This document shows, piece after piece, positions 1 to 10,261 of a stretch of 64,000 nt of DNA. The position numbers were made by a program, and so were the translations under genes. Location: NCBI GenBank assembly GCA_964017065.1, contig OZ024784.1, positions 3,143,152 to 3,207,151 on the forward strand, read 5' to 3'. The stretch comes from Haliclona indistincta (lineage: Eukaryota > Porifera > Demospongiae > Haplosclerida > Chalinidae). Under the pieces are notes generated by a model. That model saw only the letters and a list, made by a program, of their open reading frames with translations. It was not told the origin of the DNA and searched no databases. Position 1 is the stretch's first letter. Every line of letters begins with the position of its first letter.

Positions 1-143
1 GAACAGACATCAACGTACAATATCAAAGGAAGAGGCGCACATTTGCAGCATGTGTGATATGCATGAATGCACAAAGCAAATTATCACAATGCAGCAGCAA
101 TTAATGAACAATACAGCAACAATTTCAAATAATAAGATCTTAC

Positions 144-447
144 AGATTCGTTCGAAACATGGCTTGTGGCCGTTGTTGGTTTATGGTTGTGATGCCTATC
201 TTGGTGACTGCTTCTCGCTTCTCTTGCTAGAAAGTCATTAATAAGATAAAAGGTATTAAACTATGTATAATGGTGACCTACCCATAACTGTAGCCGGACT
301 ACCCACACTGATCTGTGCCATACTGAGCCACAGCATTGCGATGTAAGTTGCCAACACGATCGTGTAGAATCGCATCACTGTTCGATCGTATCCACTGATC
401 AGTGCAAGTGCTACGATTTCTTTCCCTAAGTTACTATGATAATTCAC
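144..447 (-). CDS. Possible 5' part of an unrecognised minus-strand gene leaving the window
   Basis: Two candidate exons on the minus strand. Exon 1 (447 down to 282) starts with ATG, encodes about 55 residues including a hydrophobic stretch (YTIVLATYIAMLWLSMAQI) that could be a signal anchor, and ends at a GT donor. Exon 2 (226 down to 144) follows a TTTCTAG acceptor, stays open in the phase left by exon 1, is rich in His, Ser and Thr, and ends at a GTAAGA donor. No third exon is visible before the window edge and I recognise no family. The consistent phases and splice signals are the only support. Its start lies 195 bp from the divergently oriented first fucosidase gene. Confidence 0.3.
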
Positions 448-642
448 GATTTATTTACACGGTTATAGACAGCTTATTCAATTTCCCAATAGCTACGGAA
501 GCGAGATAAAAGCAACAAAGACGGTGAAGGATGCAGTAGACAGGACCGTGTACCATTGACCACGTGCAAACATAATTTTTACTCAAAACGTAGCAAAATA
601 AGGCGTGGCTTAGTAGCCACGTGCATGCATAGGACGAGGACG
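448..642. promoter_or_regulatory. Candidate bidirectional promoter, unknown gene / fucosidase A
   Basis: The interval separates two divergent putative start codons and contains no other coding signal. It contains two copies of a CACGTG-like sequence (CCACGTGCA at about 559 and 617), an E-box type motif. The regulatory role is inferred from position only. Confidence 0.25.
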
Positions 643-3600
643 ATGGCTGCTCGGCTCACTCTCTTGGCAGTTGCTCTGGTTTCCTTTTGTACTGCTCAGC
701 CATTTTGCCAGTTTGCACTTCCCAGTACCTCTCAGCCAAATCATGAATGCGCCACATTTGATCTCGCCGACATAGCGCATGGATCTGGATTTAACATCAG
801 TGCAGATGGGACAGTAGGATGGAACGGAGGAGATACGTACTTGTTGACCATCTGTGATAATATAAAAACAGACATACCGATTGCTTGTTACAATGCAGCG
901 CCGTCTCCTGCTTATTTTTTTAACACAAATGGGACTTGCTATTCTTTGGGAAAGCTGGAAAATTTCTCAGTAGTAAGAGATTACATATTATTTTGTCTTC
1001 ACTATTATAAGAGAAGAGTTGTATAGAGCATTTATACTACCATAGGGGTTAATTTTTGGGTATACTTGTGTTGTTACTTTTCTATGAAATATCTCTTAGT
1101 TTATTCTTTAAAAGATACTTTTGTCAACTGTGCCTCCTAATAATAACATTATGATAGCCACATACGTTGAACCTAAGTGAACACAGTACACTTCATGTAC
1201 AGTGGTATTCAGGGTATGTGTTCATTAGAACCCTAGCTTAGTATGTGATCAGCTAATAATGGTTTTTAGTATGTTATGGTTCAGATAGAACAATGCCATT
1301 ATGGGAAATTTGAAATTATGTTTAATTGTGTTGCTCTGGTCTATTCAGGTACAATAAAATTTACTAGTGGACTTCTGGTGGAGTTAAAATTTTTATGTCA
1401 AATTATGGTACCTATTTAATATTCGTAGTTGTGCTGGTAGAGTGACTTCTGCCTGCCACAGACTGCATAGATATGTCATGTTTGTCGTCAAGTACTCTTT
1501 ATTATGTTTCTACAGCTCCCAATAGATCAAACTAATGTTTCTGCTGGTATAAGACTTGCTTACACTAATGGAGGTTTGAGCTAGTCTTCACTGTATGATT
1601 ATCAACTCAATCATTAATGCAGACCAAGGAACTAACTGGCCCAAAGCTATTATTTATGATTTTTACTGTGATACAAGTGATAATCGGTACCCTCAGGTCA
1701 TCTATGAGTGGCCTTCAGACACATACAAAGGTACTAGATGATGTTGATAGTTATTGTTAGTTGTGTCATTACAGTTCGCTGGCCCTCTCGTAATGGCTGC
1801 CCTACATCAACAACTGGAACTTCGTGTTCAGCTACTCTATTTGAAGGAACTTGGGATGTATGTATAATGTGTAAATGTGATTGTGATTCATGTTTGTGTT
1901 GTATAGAGCGTTCGTCTTCGTTCAACACCACCTTGGTACAATAATGCAAAATTTGGAATATTTAGTGAGTTGTACAGCCAAGAGACAGTATTATTGTGCA
2001 AAGCTAATGTCTCACTCTTCCCCAAGCTTTGAAGCTGCTCAATTACAATTATATATAATGTGTGTACTTGAGTACTAGTACATAATGTGTTAGCCTCGTA
2101 CCCAGGCCTATTGAGGAGAAGAGATAAGGCCTGGTATCTACTGTTTGCGCATGCGCGGGTAGCGGTGGAATTCCACCGCCGCCGGTTATCATCGTACACG
2201 TTTGCAGTACGTGATGAATATTCATCGGTTTTCTTAGCAGTTCGTGAAGCTCTCCTGTTTGCAATGTACTCTGATGACTGTATTGTATCATCTTTTCTTG
2301 AAGCTCTATCACAATAGCAGAAGTACACTTTCACAATTGAGTGCTCCTGGTAGCGGAAACGAGCGACATCGATCGACAATAGCAGCGTGAAATGTCACGC
2401 GATTAAGCACTATCGCGTATGCAGGCTCATCACAAAGTTATTCGTCGAATCCAGAGCTAGAGCTGACGATCAAGCCGCTTCTTAGCCAGTTGTTCATAGG
2501 CTTAATAACTTAGGTGTGGCCAGAATAACTGCTACCATGTTTTCATGACGCAATCGGAATATTTTACAGTAAAATACACGGATATTTAGCGCATGCGCAA
2601 GCACTAGATACCAGGCGCTTATTTCTTGTCCCCTAGCGCCTGGGTACGAGGCTAATAATGTGTATGATTGTGTGTATCTTCAAGAAACACCATCTTACTG
2701 TTTAAAATAGAAATCTACTACTCATTTTTTTAAAAAGCAATGCAGAGAGTCTTTCCATAATTATACAAAAATGTAGCTCAGCCTTAATTACTGCACAGTG
2801 ATAAAGAACTTTTGTGATAGTCTTGGCTGAGTGACAATTTTGGCTGCTCATTATAAAGTGACGACTTTGATGCTACACAACATTATCATAAGAATTTGTC
2901 ACATGTATATTGTGTTTATCATGTGTAGTCCACTGGGGTGTGTTCAGTGTGCCGGCATTCAAAACCGAATGGTACTGGAAGAGGCTGATGACTGGTGATA
3001 GTCAAACAGTACCATTTCATAACTCTGTGTATGGTTGCAGTGGAGTACAGCCTGACAAGTATCCTTGTAATGGTGGACCTATGTTCACGTATGTACTCAC
3101 TCACACACTGTGTTGTATTGCATCAATTCTTTGCAGGTATCCTGACTTTGCTCCAATGTTTAAAGCTGAGTTGTTTGATCCTGATCACTGGGCTGATGTG
3201 TTTAAGAGAGCAGGAGCAAAGTGTAAGCTGATTGCTAAGATGATAAATATGTTACTATTGACCTCGTGTAGACGTTGTTCTCACCTCTAAGCATCACGAG
3301 GGTTGGTGCAACTTTCCTAGTGCCCAGCACTGGAACTGGAACAGTATGGATGTGGGGCCTAACAGAGATCTGGTCGGTGACCTGACAACCAGTGTACGTG
3401 CTACAGGTATTCACATGGGACTATATCACAGCCTGAGAGAGTGGTACAATCCATTATACATCAAGGTGGGTGTTATCATAAACAATTTTAAATTGCTAAT
3501 GCACTTTTAGGATAACGAGGACAACTGCAGTACGACCTCATTTCCCGATGAAGTGCTAATTCCGACACTGAAGGACATGGTCAACAAATATCAAGTGAGA

Positions 3601-4630
3601 TAGAACTGATTGTTTATGTTTATTGTTATTACTCTAAATCAGCCTGAAGTGATCTGGGGTGATGGCGATGGTGATGTTCCCTGCACACATGATTCTGTCA
3701 AGTACTGGAAGAGTCCTCAGTTTATCAGCTGGCTATACAATGAGAGCCCAGTCAAGGATACTGTTGCAGTCAACAGCCGGTACCTTCGAATTTTTGTCTA
3801 TTTGTATACTGGTTCTGTATTGTTGCAGTTGGGGTACTCCTACAGTTGGTGACTATACTACTGGTGGTGATAGGTACACCCCAGGCGAGCTACTGCGGTA
3901 CAAATGGGAGAGTTGCTTCACCATTCAAAAGTCTTCGTGGGGCTATGATCGTGTTGACAGTGACTTGTTCTATAATACTTCTTCTCTGATCAAACAGCTC
4001 GTCAGCACTGTCAGTCGTAATGGGTATGTCAACTTGCTTGATAATAACTGCTTTAAGATTTTATTTTGTGTGCAGTAACCTACTATTGAACATTGGACCA
4101 ATGGCCGATGGGACCATAGATCCTGTGTTTGAGGAACGATTGCTTGAGATGGGTGCTTGGTTGGATGTAAGTTACTATTGTAACATTGTTATTCTAACTC
4201 ATGGCTTGTATAGGTTAGTGGTGAGGCAATCTATGATAGTGTTCCATGGAAGTATCAAAATGACACTCCTAACGAAGACATCTGGTACACAGCTAGTAAA
4301 GTGAGGAACACAATCTAGTGATGCAAGTACTGATGTTCTTTCTCCAGGGACTGGATACAGTGTATGCTATATCATTTCAGTCTATAACTCCAGGTACTGT
4401 ACTAGTAATGCAGTGTGTATTAAGATCTTCTCGTCTCAGGTCAAGATGTAGTATTGGTTCACGTAAAATCCACTGACCATTCAAAGATCACACTACTCGG
4501 CATGGAAGGTGATCTTGACTTCAACATTCAATCAGATGGTCTCCATGTCATTATACCACAATCACTACCATACACCTTGCTACCGAGGATTGCTATTACA
4601 CTCAAAATGACCGGAGTGATGGCGAAATAA
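643..4630 (+). CDS. MRH domain-alpha-L-fucosidase fusion, copy A (GH29)
   Basis: Multi-exon gene for a secreted or lysosomal alpha-L-fucosidase that removes terminal fucose from glycoconjugates. The first 193 codons (exons 643-972, 1516-1573, 1623-1730, 1775-1857) give a signal peptide ([19 protein letters not shown]) and a cysteine-containing module of the mannose-6-phosphate-receptor-homology type ([32 protein letters not shown]...GC). The GH29 catalytic domain follows from about 1893: [28 protein letters not shown], then VIWGDGDGD, which holds the family's nucleophile Asp, then NLLLNIGP. The stop is at 4628-4630 and overlaps an AATAAA. An in-frame ATG at 625 is an alternative start. Intron 5 carries a mobile element. 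From exon 6 on, the gene is nearly identical to copy B, introns included. The position equivalent to the receptor Arg is Lys here (WPKA). Confidence 0.85.
2091..2654. mobile_element. Non-autonomous TIR element (MITE) in fucosidase A intron 5
   Basis: A 564-bp element with terminal inverted repeats beginning TAGCCTCGTACCCAGGC. The similarity continues imperfectly for about 65 bp (CCTGGTATCTA and TTGCGCATGCGC recur in both arms). It is flanked by a 9-bp direct repeat ATAATGTGT (2082-2090 and 2655-2663). No transposase is encoded. A 9-bp target duplication fits Mutator-like elements, but the family assignment is tentative. Confidence 0.85.
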
Positions 4631-4683
4631 AATTTTCCGCACTTGTAGTTTTTCATTATTATTTTTTACTAACCAGCAATAAT

Positions 4684-7356
4684 ATGGTTTTTTTACTAAT
4701 CAAATTAATCATGGCGCTGTGTTGTGCTCTCTTTGTGATAGCTGTGTTACTCAACGAAGTTGCTACTGCGCAGGAGTCGTGTCATTTTAGTCTACCTGTT
4801 TCTGGTTCTCCAGGACAATGCGCTTCGTTCGACTTATCTCCACTTGCGCAGATGGGCCCTTTCAACGTGAGTGCTAATGGAACCATCAACGATACCTTTG
4901 ATGATACCTACTTGCTCAATTTGTGCGGAGACATCTCATTCGATGACGTTCCTATAGTTTGCTACGAGCAAAAACGAGCTCCAGCATATCTATTCAACAC
5001 TGCTCACAACTGTTACGTGATTGGAGCACTGTCAGACACTATTGTAGTAAGTGCAGAGTTTGCAAGTACATCTAACTGAAATCGATGTTTTCCAGTATCC
5101 AATAGACCTTAAGAACACGTCTGCTGGTATAAGGGTTATCTATGGTAATGGAGGTAAGTATGTACAGTAATTCACTGATTGTAATTAACAAAATTGTATA
5201 GAAGCCACCAATGACTGGCCAAGAGCAGTTGTGTTTGAGATCTACTGTGACCCAAATGGTGGTATAGGAAATCCTGAATTCATATATGAATGGCCAACTG
5301 GAACATACAAAGGTGAGCCCTATATAGGATTTTTGCTAAAGGTTGGCTTACAATTTTGTATGACCTCTTGAAGTAGAAGGTATTTTGATAATTTCTGTAT
5401 CTATTATTTTAGTGTACTGGAAGAGCATGTATGGATGTGTCAAGTCTCAAGCAACAGGATCTTGCTCACTGGCTAAGTATAATAGTACCTGGGATGTAGG
5501 CTGGTTATTTTGAACCTAAATAATGTATCTACTATTTGTGATTTTAGAGTTTGCGTTTTCGTCCACGGCCATCATGGTATGACAATGCTAAATTTGGCAT
5601 TTTCAGTAAGACAATTATTATCTCAACCTATTCATTTTTCTCTTGCATTATAGTCCACTGGGGTGTGTTCAGTGTGCCGGCGTTCAAAACCGAATGGTAC
5701 TGGAAGAGGCTGATGACTGGTGATAGTCAAACAGTACCATTTCATAACTCTGTGTATGGTTGCAGTGGAGTACAGCCTGACAAGTATCCTTGTAATGGTG
5801 GACCTATGTTCACGTATGTACTCACTAACACACTGTGTTGCATTGCATCGATTCTTTGCAGGTACCCTGACTTTGCTCCAATGTTTAAAGCTGAGTTGTT
5901 TGATCCTGATCACTGGGCTGATGTGTTTAAGAGAGCAGGAGCAAAGTGTAAGCTGATTGCTAAGATGATAAATATGTTACTATTGACCTCGTGTAGACGT
6001 TGTTCTCACCTCTAAGCATCACGAGGGTTGGTGCAACTTTCCTAGTGCCCAGCACTGGAACTGGAACAGTATGGATGTGGGGCCTAACAGAGATCTGGTC
6101 GGTGACCTGACAACCAGTGTACGTGCTACAGGTATTCATATGGGACTATATCACAGCCTGAGAGAGTGGTACAATCCATTATACATCAAGGTGGGTGTTA
6201 TCATAAACGATAATTTGAATTGCTAATGCACATTTAGGATAACGAGGGCAACTGCAGTACGACCTCATTTCCCGATGAAGTGCTAATTCCGACACTGAAA
6301 GACATGGTCAACAAATATCAAGTGAGATAGAACTATATAAAGCGTACCCTTGTTACTACTTCAAATCAGCCTGAAGTGATCTGGGGTGATGGTGCTGGTG
6401 ATGTGCGCTGCACACATGATTCTGTAAAGTACTGGAAGAGTCCTCAGTTTATCAGCTGGCTATACAATGAGAGCCCAGTCAAGGATACCGTTGTAATCAA
6501 CAGCCGGTACCTAGTTTTGGTTTGCATGTATTTGTATACTGGTTCTGTATTGGTGCAGTTGGGGTACTCCTACAGTTGGTGACTATACTACTGGTAGTGA
6601 TAGGTACACCCCAGGCGAGCTACTGCGGTACAAATGGGAGAGTTGCTTTACCATTCAAAAGTCGTCGTGGGGCTATGATCGTATTGAGAGTGACTTGTTC
6701 TATAATACTTCTTCTCTGATCAAACAGCTCGTCAGCACTGTTAGTCGTAATGGGTATGTCAACTTGCTTGATAATAGTCTGAGGTTTACTTCTGTGTGCA
6801 GTAACCTACTATTGAACATTGGACCAATGGCTGATGGGACCATAGATCCTGTGTTTGAGGAACGATTGCTTGAGATGGGTGCTTGGTTGGATGTAAGTTA
6901 CTATTGTAACATTGTTATTCTAACTCATGGCTTGTATAGGTTAGTGGTGAGGCAATCTATGATAGTGTTCCATGGAAGTATCAAAATGACACTCCTAACG
7001 AAGAAATCTGGTACACAGCTAGTAAAGTGAGGAACACAATCTAGTGATGCAAGTACTGATGTTGTTTCTCTAGGGACTGGATACAGTGTATGCTATATCA
7101 TTTCAGTCTATAACTCCAGGTACTGTACTAGTAATGCAGTGTGTATTAAGATCTTCTCGTCTCAGGTCAAGATGTAGTATTGGTTCATGTAAAATCCACT
7201 GACCATTCAAAGATCACACTACTCGGCATGGAAGGTGATCTTGACTTCAACATTCAATCAGATGGTCTCCATGTCATTATACCACAATCACTACCATACA
7301 CCTTGCTACCGAGGATTGCTATTACACTCAAAATGACCGGAGTGATGGCGAACTAG
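4684..7356 (+). CDS. MRH domain-alpha-L-fucosidase fusion, copy B (GH29)
   Basis: Tandem paralogue of copy A, starting 53 bp after its stop, with the same exon order and splice phases. The start at 4684 gives a hydrophobic leader ([23 protein letters not shown]); ATG 4711 is an alternative. The MRH-like module ([32 protein letters not shown]...GC) retains an Arg and a Glu-x5-Tyr arrangement like the sugar-contacting Arg, Glu and Tyr of mannose-6-phosphate receptors; I could not place the fourth key residue, Gln, with confidence. GH29 motifs follow: [37 protein letters not shown] with the nucleophile Asp. Exons 1-5 are clearly diverged from copy A, while exon 6 to the stop is nearly identical. 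The stop TAG lies 44 bp from the stop of the convergent aminotransferase gene. Confidence 0.87.
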
Positions 7357-7400
7357 TGACTTTTGTATGCCAATAGTAATAATAATTTTTATTAGACTTT

Positions 7401-9910
7401 TCATGGTTCATGATTTTCTCGCTCATTAGCCCATTTCTGCATACGCTCAAAGCCAGCAGCCAGCGTCTTCTCATCCTACACAACCACATAACATTCAATG
7501 GCGAGTGATTTAGTAGATACCTTTATGAAGCAGAATCGTATCAGAGTGTCACACATACCAGCATGCTCAGGACCATAGAATGCACTAGGTGGAATGCCAA
7601 CAATACCCTGTGTATAACAAGAGTTCAGCTATAGAATTTAACTGTGCTATCAATCATCGTTGAGACCTTATTCTTAGCCATCCACTTTGCAAACTGGAAG
7701 TCCTTTGTCTCACCACTGGAAGAATCAAAGTCGAAACCTGTAGTTAGTTGATAGTTGTAGATAGTTGTAGATAGTTCAGATAGTTCATGCATGCAAGCTC
7801 TCCGAGTAATACTCACTAAACTCAGAAGTGTCAGCTAGCATGAAGAATCCTCCTTCAGGTATGATGGGTCTAAAACCAACACTACTCAACATTGCAGCCA
7901 TGTTGTCTCTCTTTTTCTTCAGCATAGCTGGGAGCTCTTTAAAGTAGCTGTCAGGGTGACCAAGTCGACCTGTCTCTATCTCTACACCAACAGCACAGGC
8001 TTCCTATACTGGAGAATGAATGAGTGAGCATCATACATGTAGACTAGTTGCCTGTAGAAGGGTTGGGTTAGTATAGGCAGTGTTGCAGTGCACAGTCTGC
8101 ATGTTCTTGATCAAATGCTGAGGACCAATGCCCCATCCTAACTGTAACAGAGTAAATGTGAGATTTGTTCACTCAAGTCAACCTTTACCTTCCATCCTGT
8201 GCAACTAAATGTCTTTCCAGCACTGCCGATTGTAACCGTTCTGTCCCACATATCGGGTAAGGTAGCTGTACAAGCATGCGAATCATGATCTTAGTATGAT
8301 TGTTGCTTACCAATGCGTATGTGCTCTCCAGAATATATCAGCCACTCGTACACCTCATCACTAACACACAACACATCGTGTTTCTTACACAAGTCAGCAA
8401 TGACCTCCAATTCTGCTCTACTGAACACCTAACCAGTAGTATATGCATGTAATGGTGGTCAGAGAGAGTACTGTTGTGCACCTTTCCAGTGGGATTGTTA
8501 GGATTATTGACAATGATCATCTTAGTCTTGGAAGAGAATGCTTTTGTGAGCTCCTCCTGGTCTAGCACAAAATCCCTCGACGTGGATGGGTATTTGGATT
8601 TTGTACTCTAAGCAGAGATAGAAACACTAACTCTAGAAGACTGCAAAACTCACTGGTGATGGTCTGAGTGGTACAAAGACAGGTTTTCCACCAGAAATCT
8701 CCAGCATAGGACGGTAGCAATCAAAGAAAGGTTCTATCAATATAACCTGTGTGTATTGTATAATACAAATAAATTCATAGACGACCAATGAATACATTAG
8801 GTACTCACTGATGCTACGAAACTAACATGCTATAAAAGCTACTGAATACCCATTGAACGTTAACTTACCTGGCACAGAGGATACCGTGATCAACCAGGCG
8901 GTTCCTCCAGGTGGAGGCTCTGGCATTGCACTCAGCCGAGTTGAAGCTTGCGATCTCCCCAAACGTGGGAGACTCGGGTGCACAATTTTTGGTAGTGGGG
9001 GACTGCGTTCGCGCATCCCCCTTACTTTTATTTTAAAGTTAACATGCAAGTTAGATATGGGCTCTTACCTCATCCCCAGGATTGATGTGAGCTTGTATGC
9101 ACATGAACAGTGCACTATATCCACCAACACTGGTAATGATCTGCAGAAATTATGCAGTAATCATAGAATGATAACCAGCATACATACATTGGTCATTGGG
9201 TCAATCTCCCTTCCTTGCAAGGTTGAGTGCAGTTTAGCCAGTGCCTTCACTAATCTTGGGTGGCCTTGACTTCTTGTATACTGATGCAGCAAGCCATGTT
9301 GGCAACTATCACGCAAAGCATCAACAATAAACTGAGGTGGAGAAAAGTCTGGAAATCCCTAAAGAGAAATCAATTATATCAAAAAGAAAGGGAGAGGAGA
9401 GAGATTACTTGTCCAAGGTTCACAAGGCTTTTGTCTGCTGCAATGGCACTAAACTCCACCCTTGATCATTATGAATAAGTTAAAGTTGTTCGAAAGTGAC
9501 CTAACTCACCACACATTCTTGTCAAATCCTTTAATCCTGTCCGCAGGCTGGAAGTGAATACACACTCACACACAGCATTCAATACTCACTTCCTGAACCA
9601 TACATGCAAATGAATTTGCTGTGAACTGTATTACACATGCAAGCTGGCTGCTGCTGCTGCTGCTTGCAAGCATCTCTCAGTTTATGATACATGTACAATT
9701 TATTGATATTCGATCACAAATACAATTTATTCTATTTTTTTTTGTCAAAAAGTTAGATTAGTTACAAGCTGATCTTGCGTTGCACTGTGATGATGCAAAT
9801 CATGGGATACAGGGATAGAATTGTACTCAACCAAAGTGTATATAATTCACATCATACAATGCAAGGACAGCTCTCTACATATTTCTCACCTGTAGTTTTC
9901 CAGTAGCCAT
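7401..9910 (-). CDS. KYAT: Kynurenine/cysteine-conjugate aminotransferase
   Basis: Fold-type I PLP aminotransferase of the KYAT1/KYAT3 group, which transaminates kynurenine, glutamine and related substrates and can cleave cysteine conjugates. Minus-strand exons in order: MATGKLQ (9910-9890), [10 protein letters not shown] (9547-9510), the NLGQ and GFPDFSPP exons (about 9460-9190), [12 protein letters not shown] (about 9140-9070), the IEPFFDCY exon (about 8750-8655), the [10 protein letters not shown] exon (about 8590-8485), then [19 protein letters not shown] sequence, then [14 protein letters not shown] (about 8250-8190), whose Lys is the Schiff-base lysine. C-terminal exons end [10 protein letters not shown]...IRFCFIK and finally NHEP before the TGA at 7403-7401. 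Introns are mostly 50-80 bp; the larger one at 8755-9070 contains a U1 snRNA gene on the other strand. KYAT1 and KYAT3 cannot be told apart by eye. Confidence 0.85.
8862..9022 (+). ncRNA. RNU1: U1 spliceosomal snRNA (gene or recent copy), nested in a KYAT intron
   Basis: About 160 nt that follows U1 from end to end. The 5' end AACTTACCTGG carries the 5'-splice-site-pairing ACUUACCUG. The stem-loop II core ATTGCACTC is present, as is stem-loop III CCCCAAACGTGGGAG. The Sm site is AATTTTTGG, and the terminal stem-loop is GGGGGACTGCGTTCGCGC. Stem-loop I reads GATCAACCAGG where animal U1 usually has GAUCAxGAAGG, the U1-70K contact. A TATAAAAG lies at 8831-8838, about 30 bp upstream. The unit is flanked by an 8-bp direct repeat TAACATGC (8823-8830 and 9040-9047), so it may have arrived by insertion. 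Whether it is functional cannot be settled from sequence alone. Confidence 0.88.
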
Positions 9911-10261
9911 TGCTCTTGCTAGTAGTATATTCTGAGGTTGGCAGGACGGGAGCTTAGCCTTTAGAACACGTGAGTTTACTGAGTTGACAATGCAAGCGAC
10001 ACGCCCACTCAGGAAGAGCGCATCGCTGATAGATCGTCTTATCATCAAGCTGTGAACAGTGGAAACTTCCTACAATCTTGCAAGGCCGTCAACAGACCCT
10101 TATTCACAGACACGTACAATGTTCGGCTTCTTTGCGGTGGTGCTGCAAATGCAACGCTAACAATGCATGAGGCGAGCATGAGGGAGGGGCTTACTAAGTA
10201 GGCGGAGTATAGAAGAGGTTACCGCCTATAACTAGTTAGCTCGGAGCTCAAAACATCTACT
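9911..10261. promoter_or_regulatory. Candidate bidirectional promoter, KYAT / VPS15
   Basis: 350 bp separate the divergent start codons of KYAT (minus) and VPS15 (plus). No coding signal is visible. It contains GC-richer patches such as GACACGCCCACTC (about 9998) and GTAGGCGGAG (about 10198). The shared-promoter role is inferred from arrangement. Confidence 0.35.

Noticed and set aside
8853..9269. 138-residue plus-strand ORF and a 75-residue minus ORF over 8822-9269
   Set aside because: They overlap the U1 snRNA and KYAT exons on the other strand and match no family.
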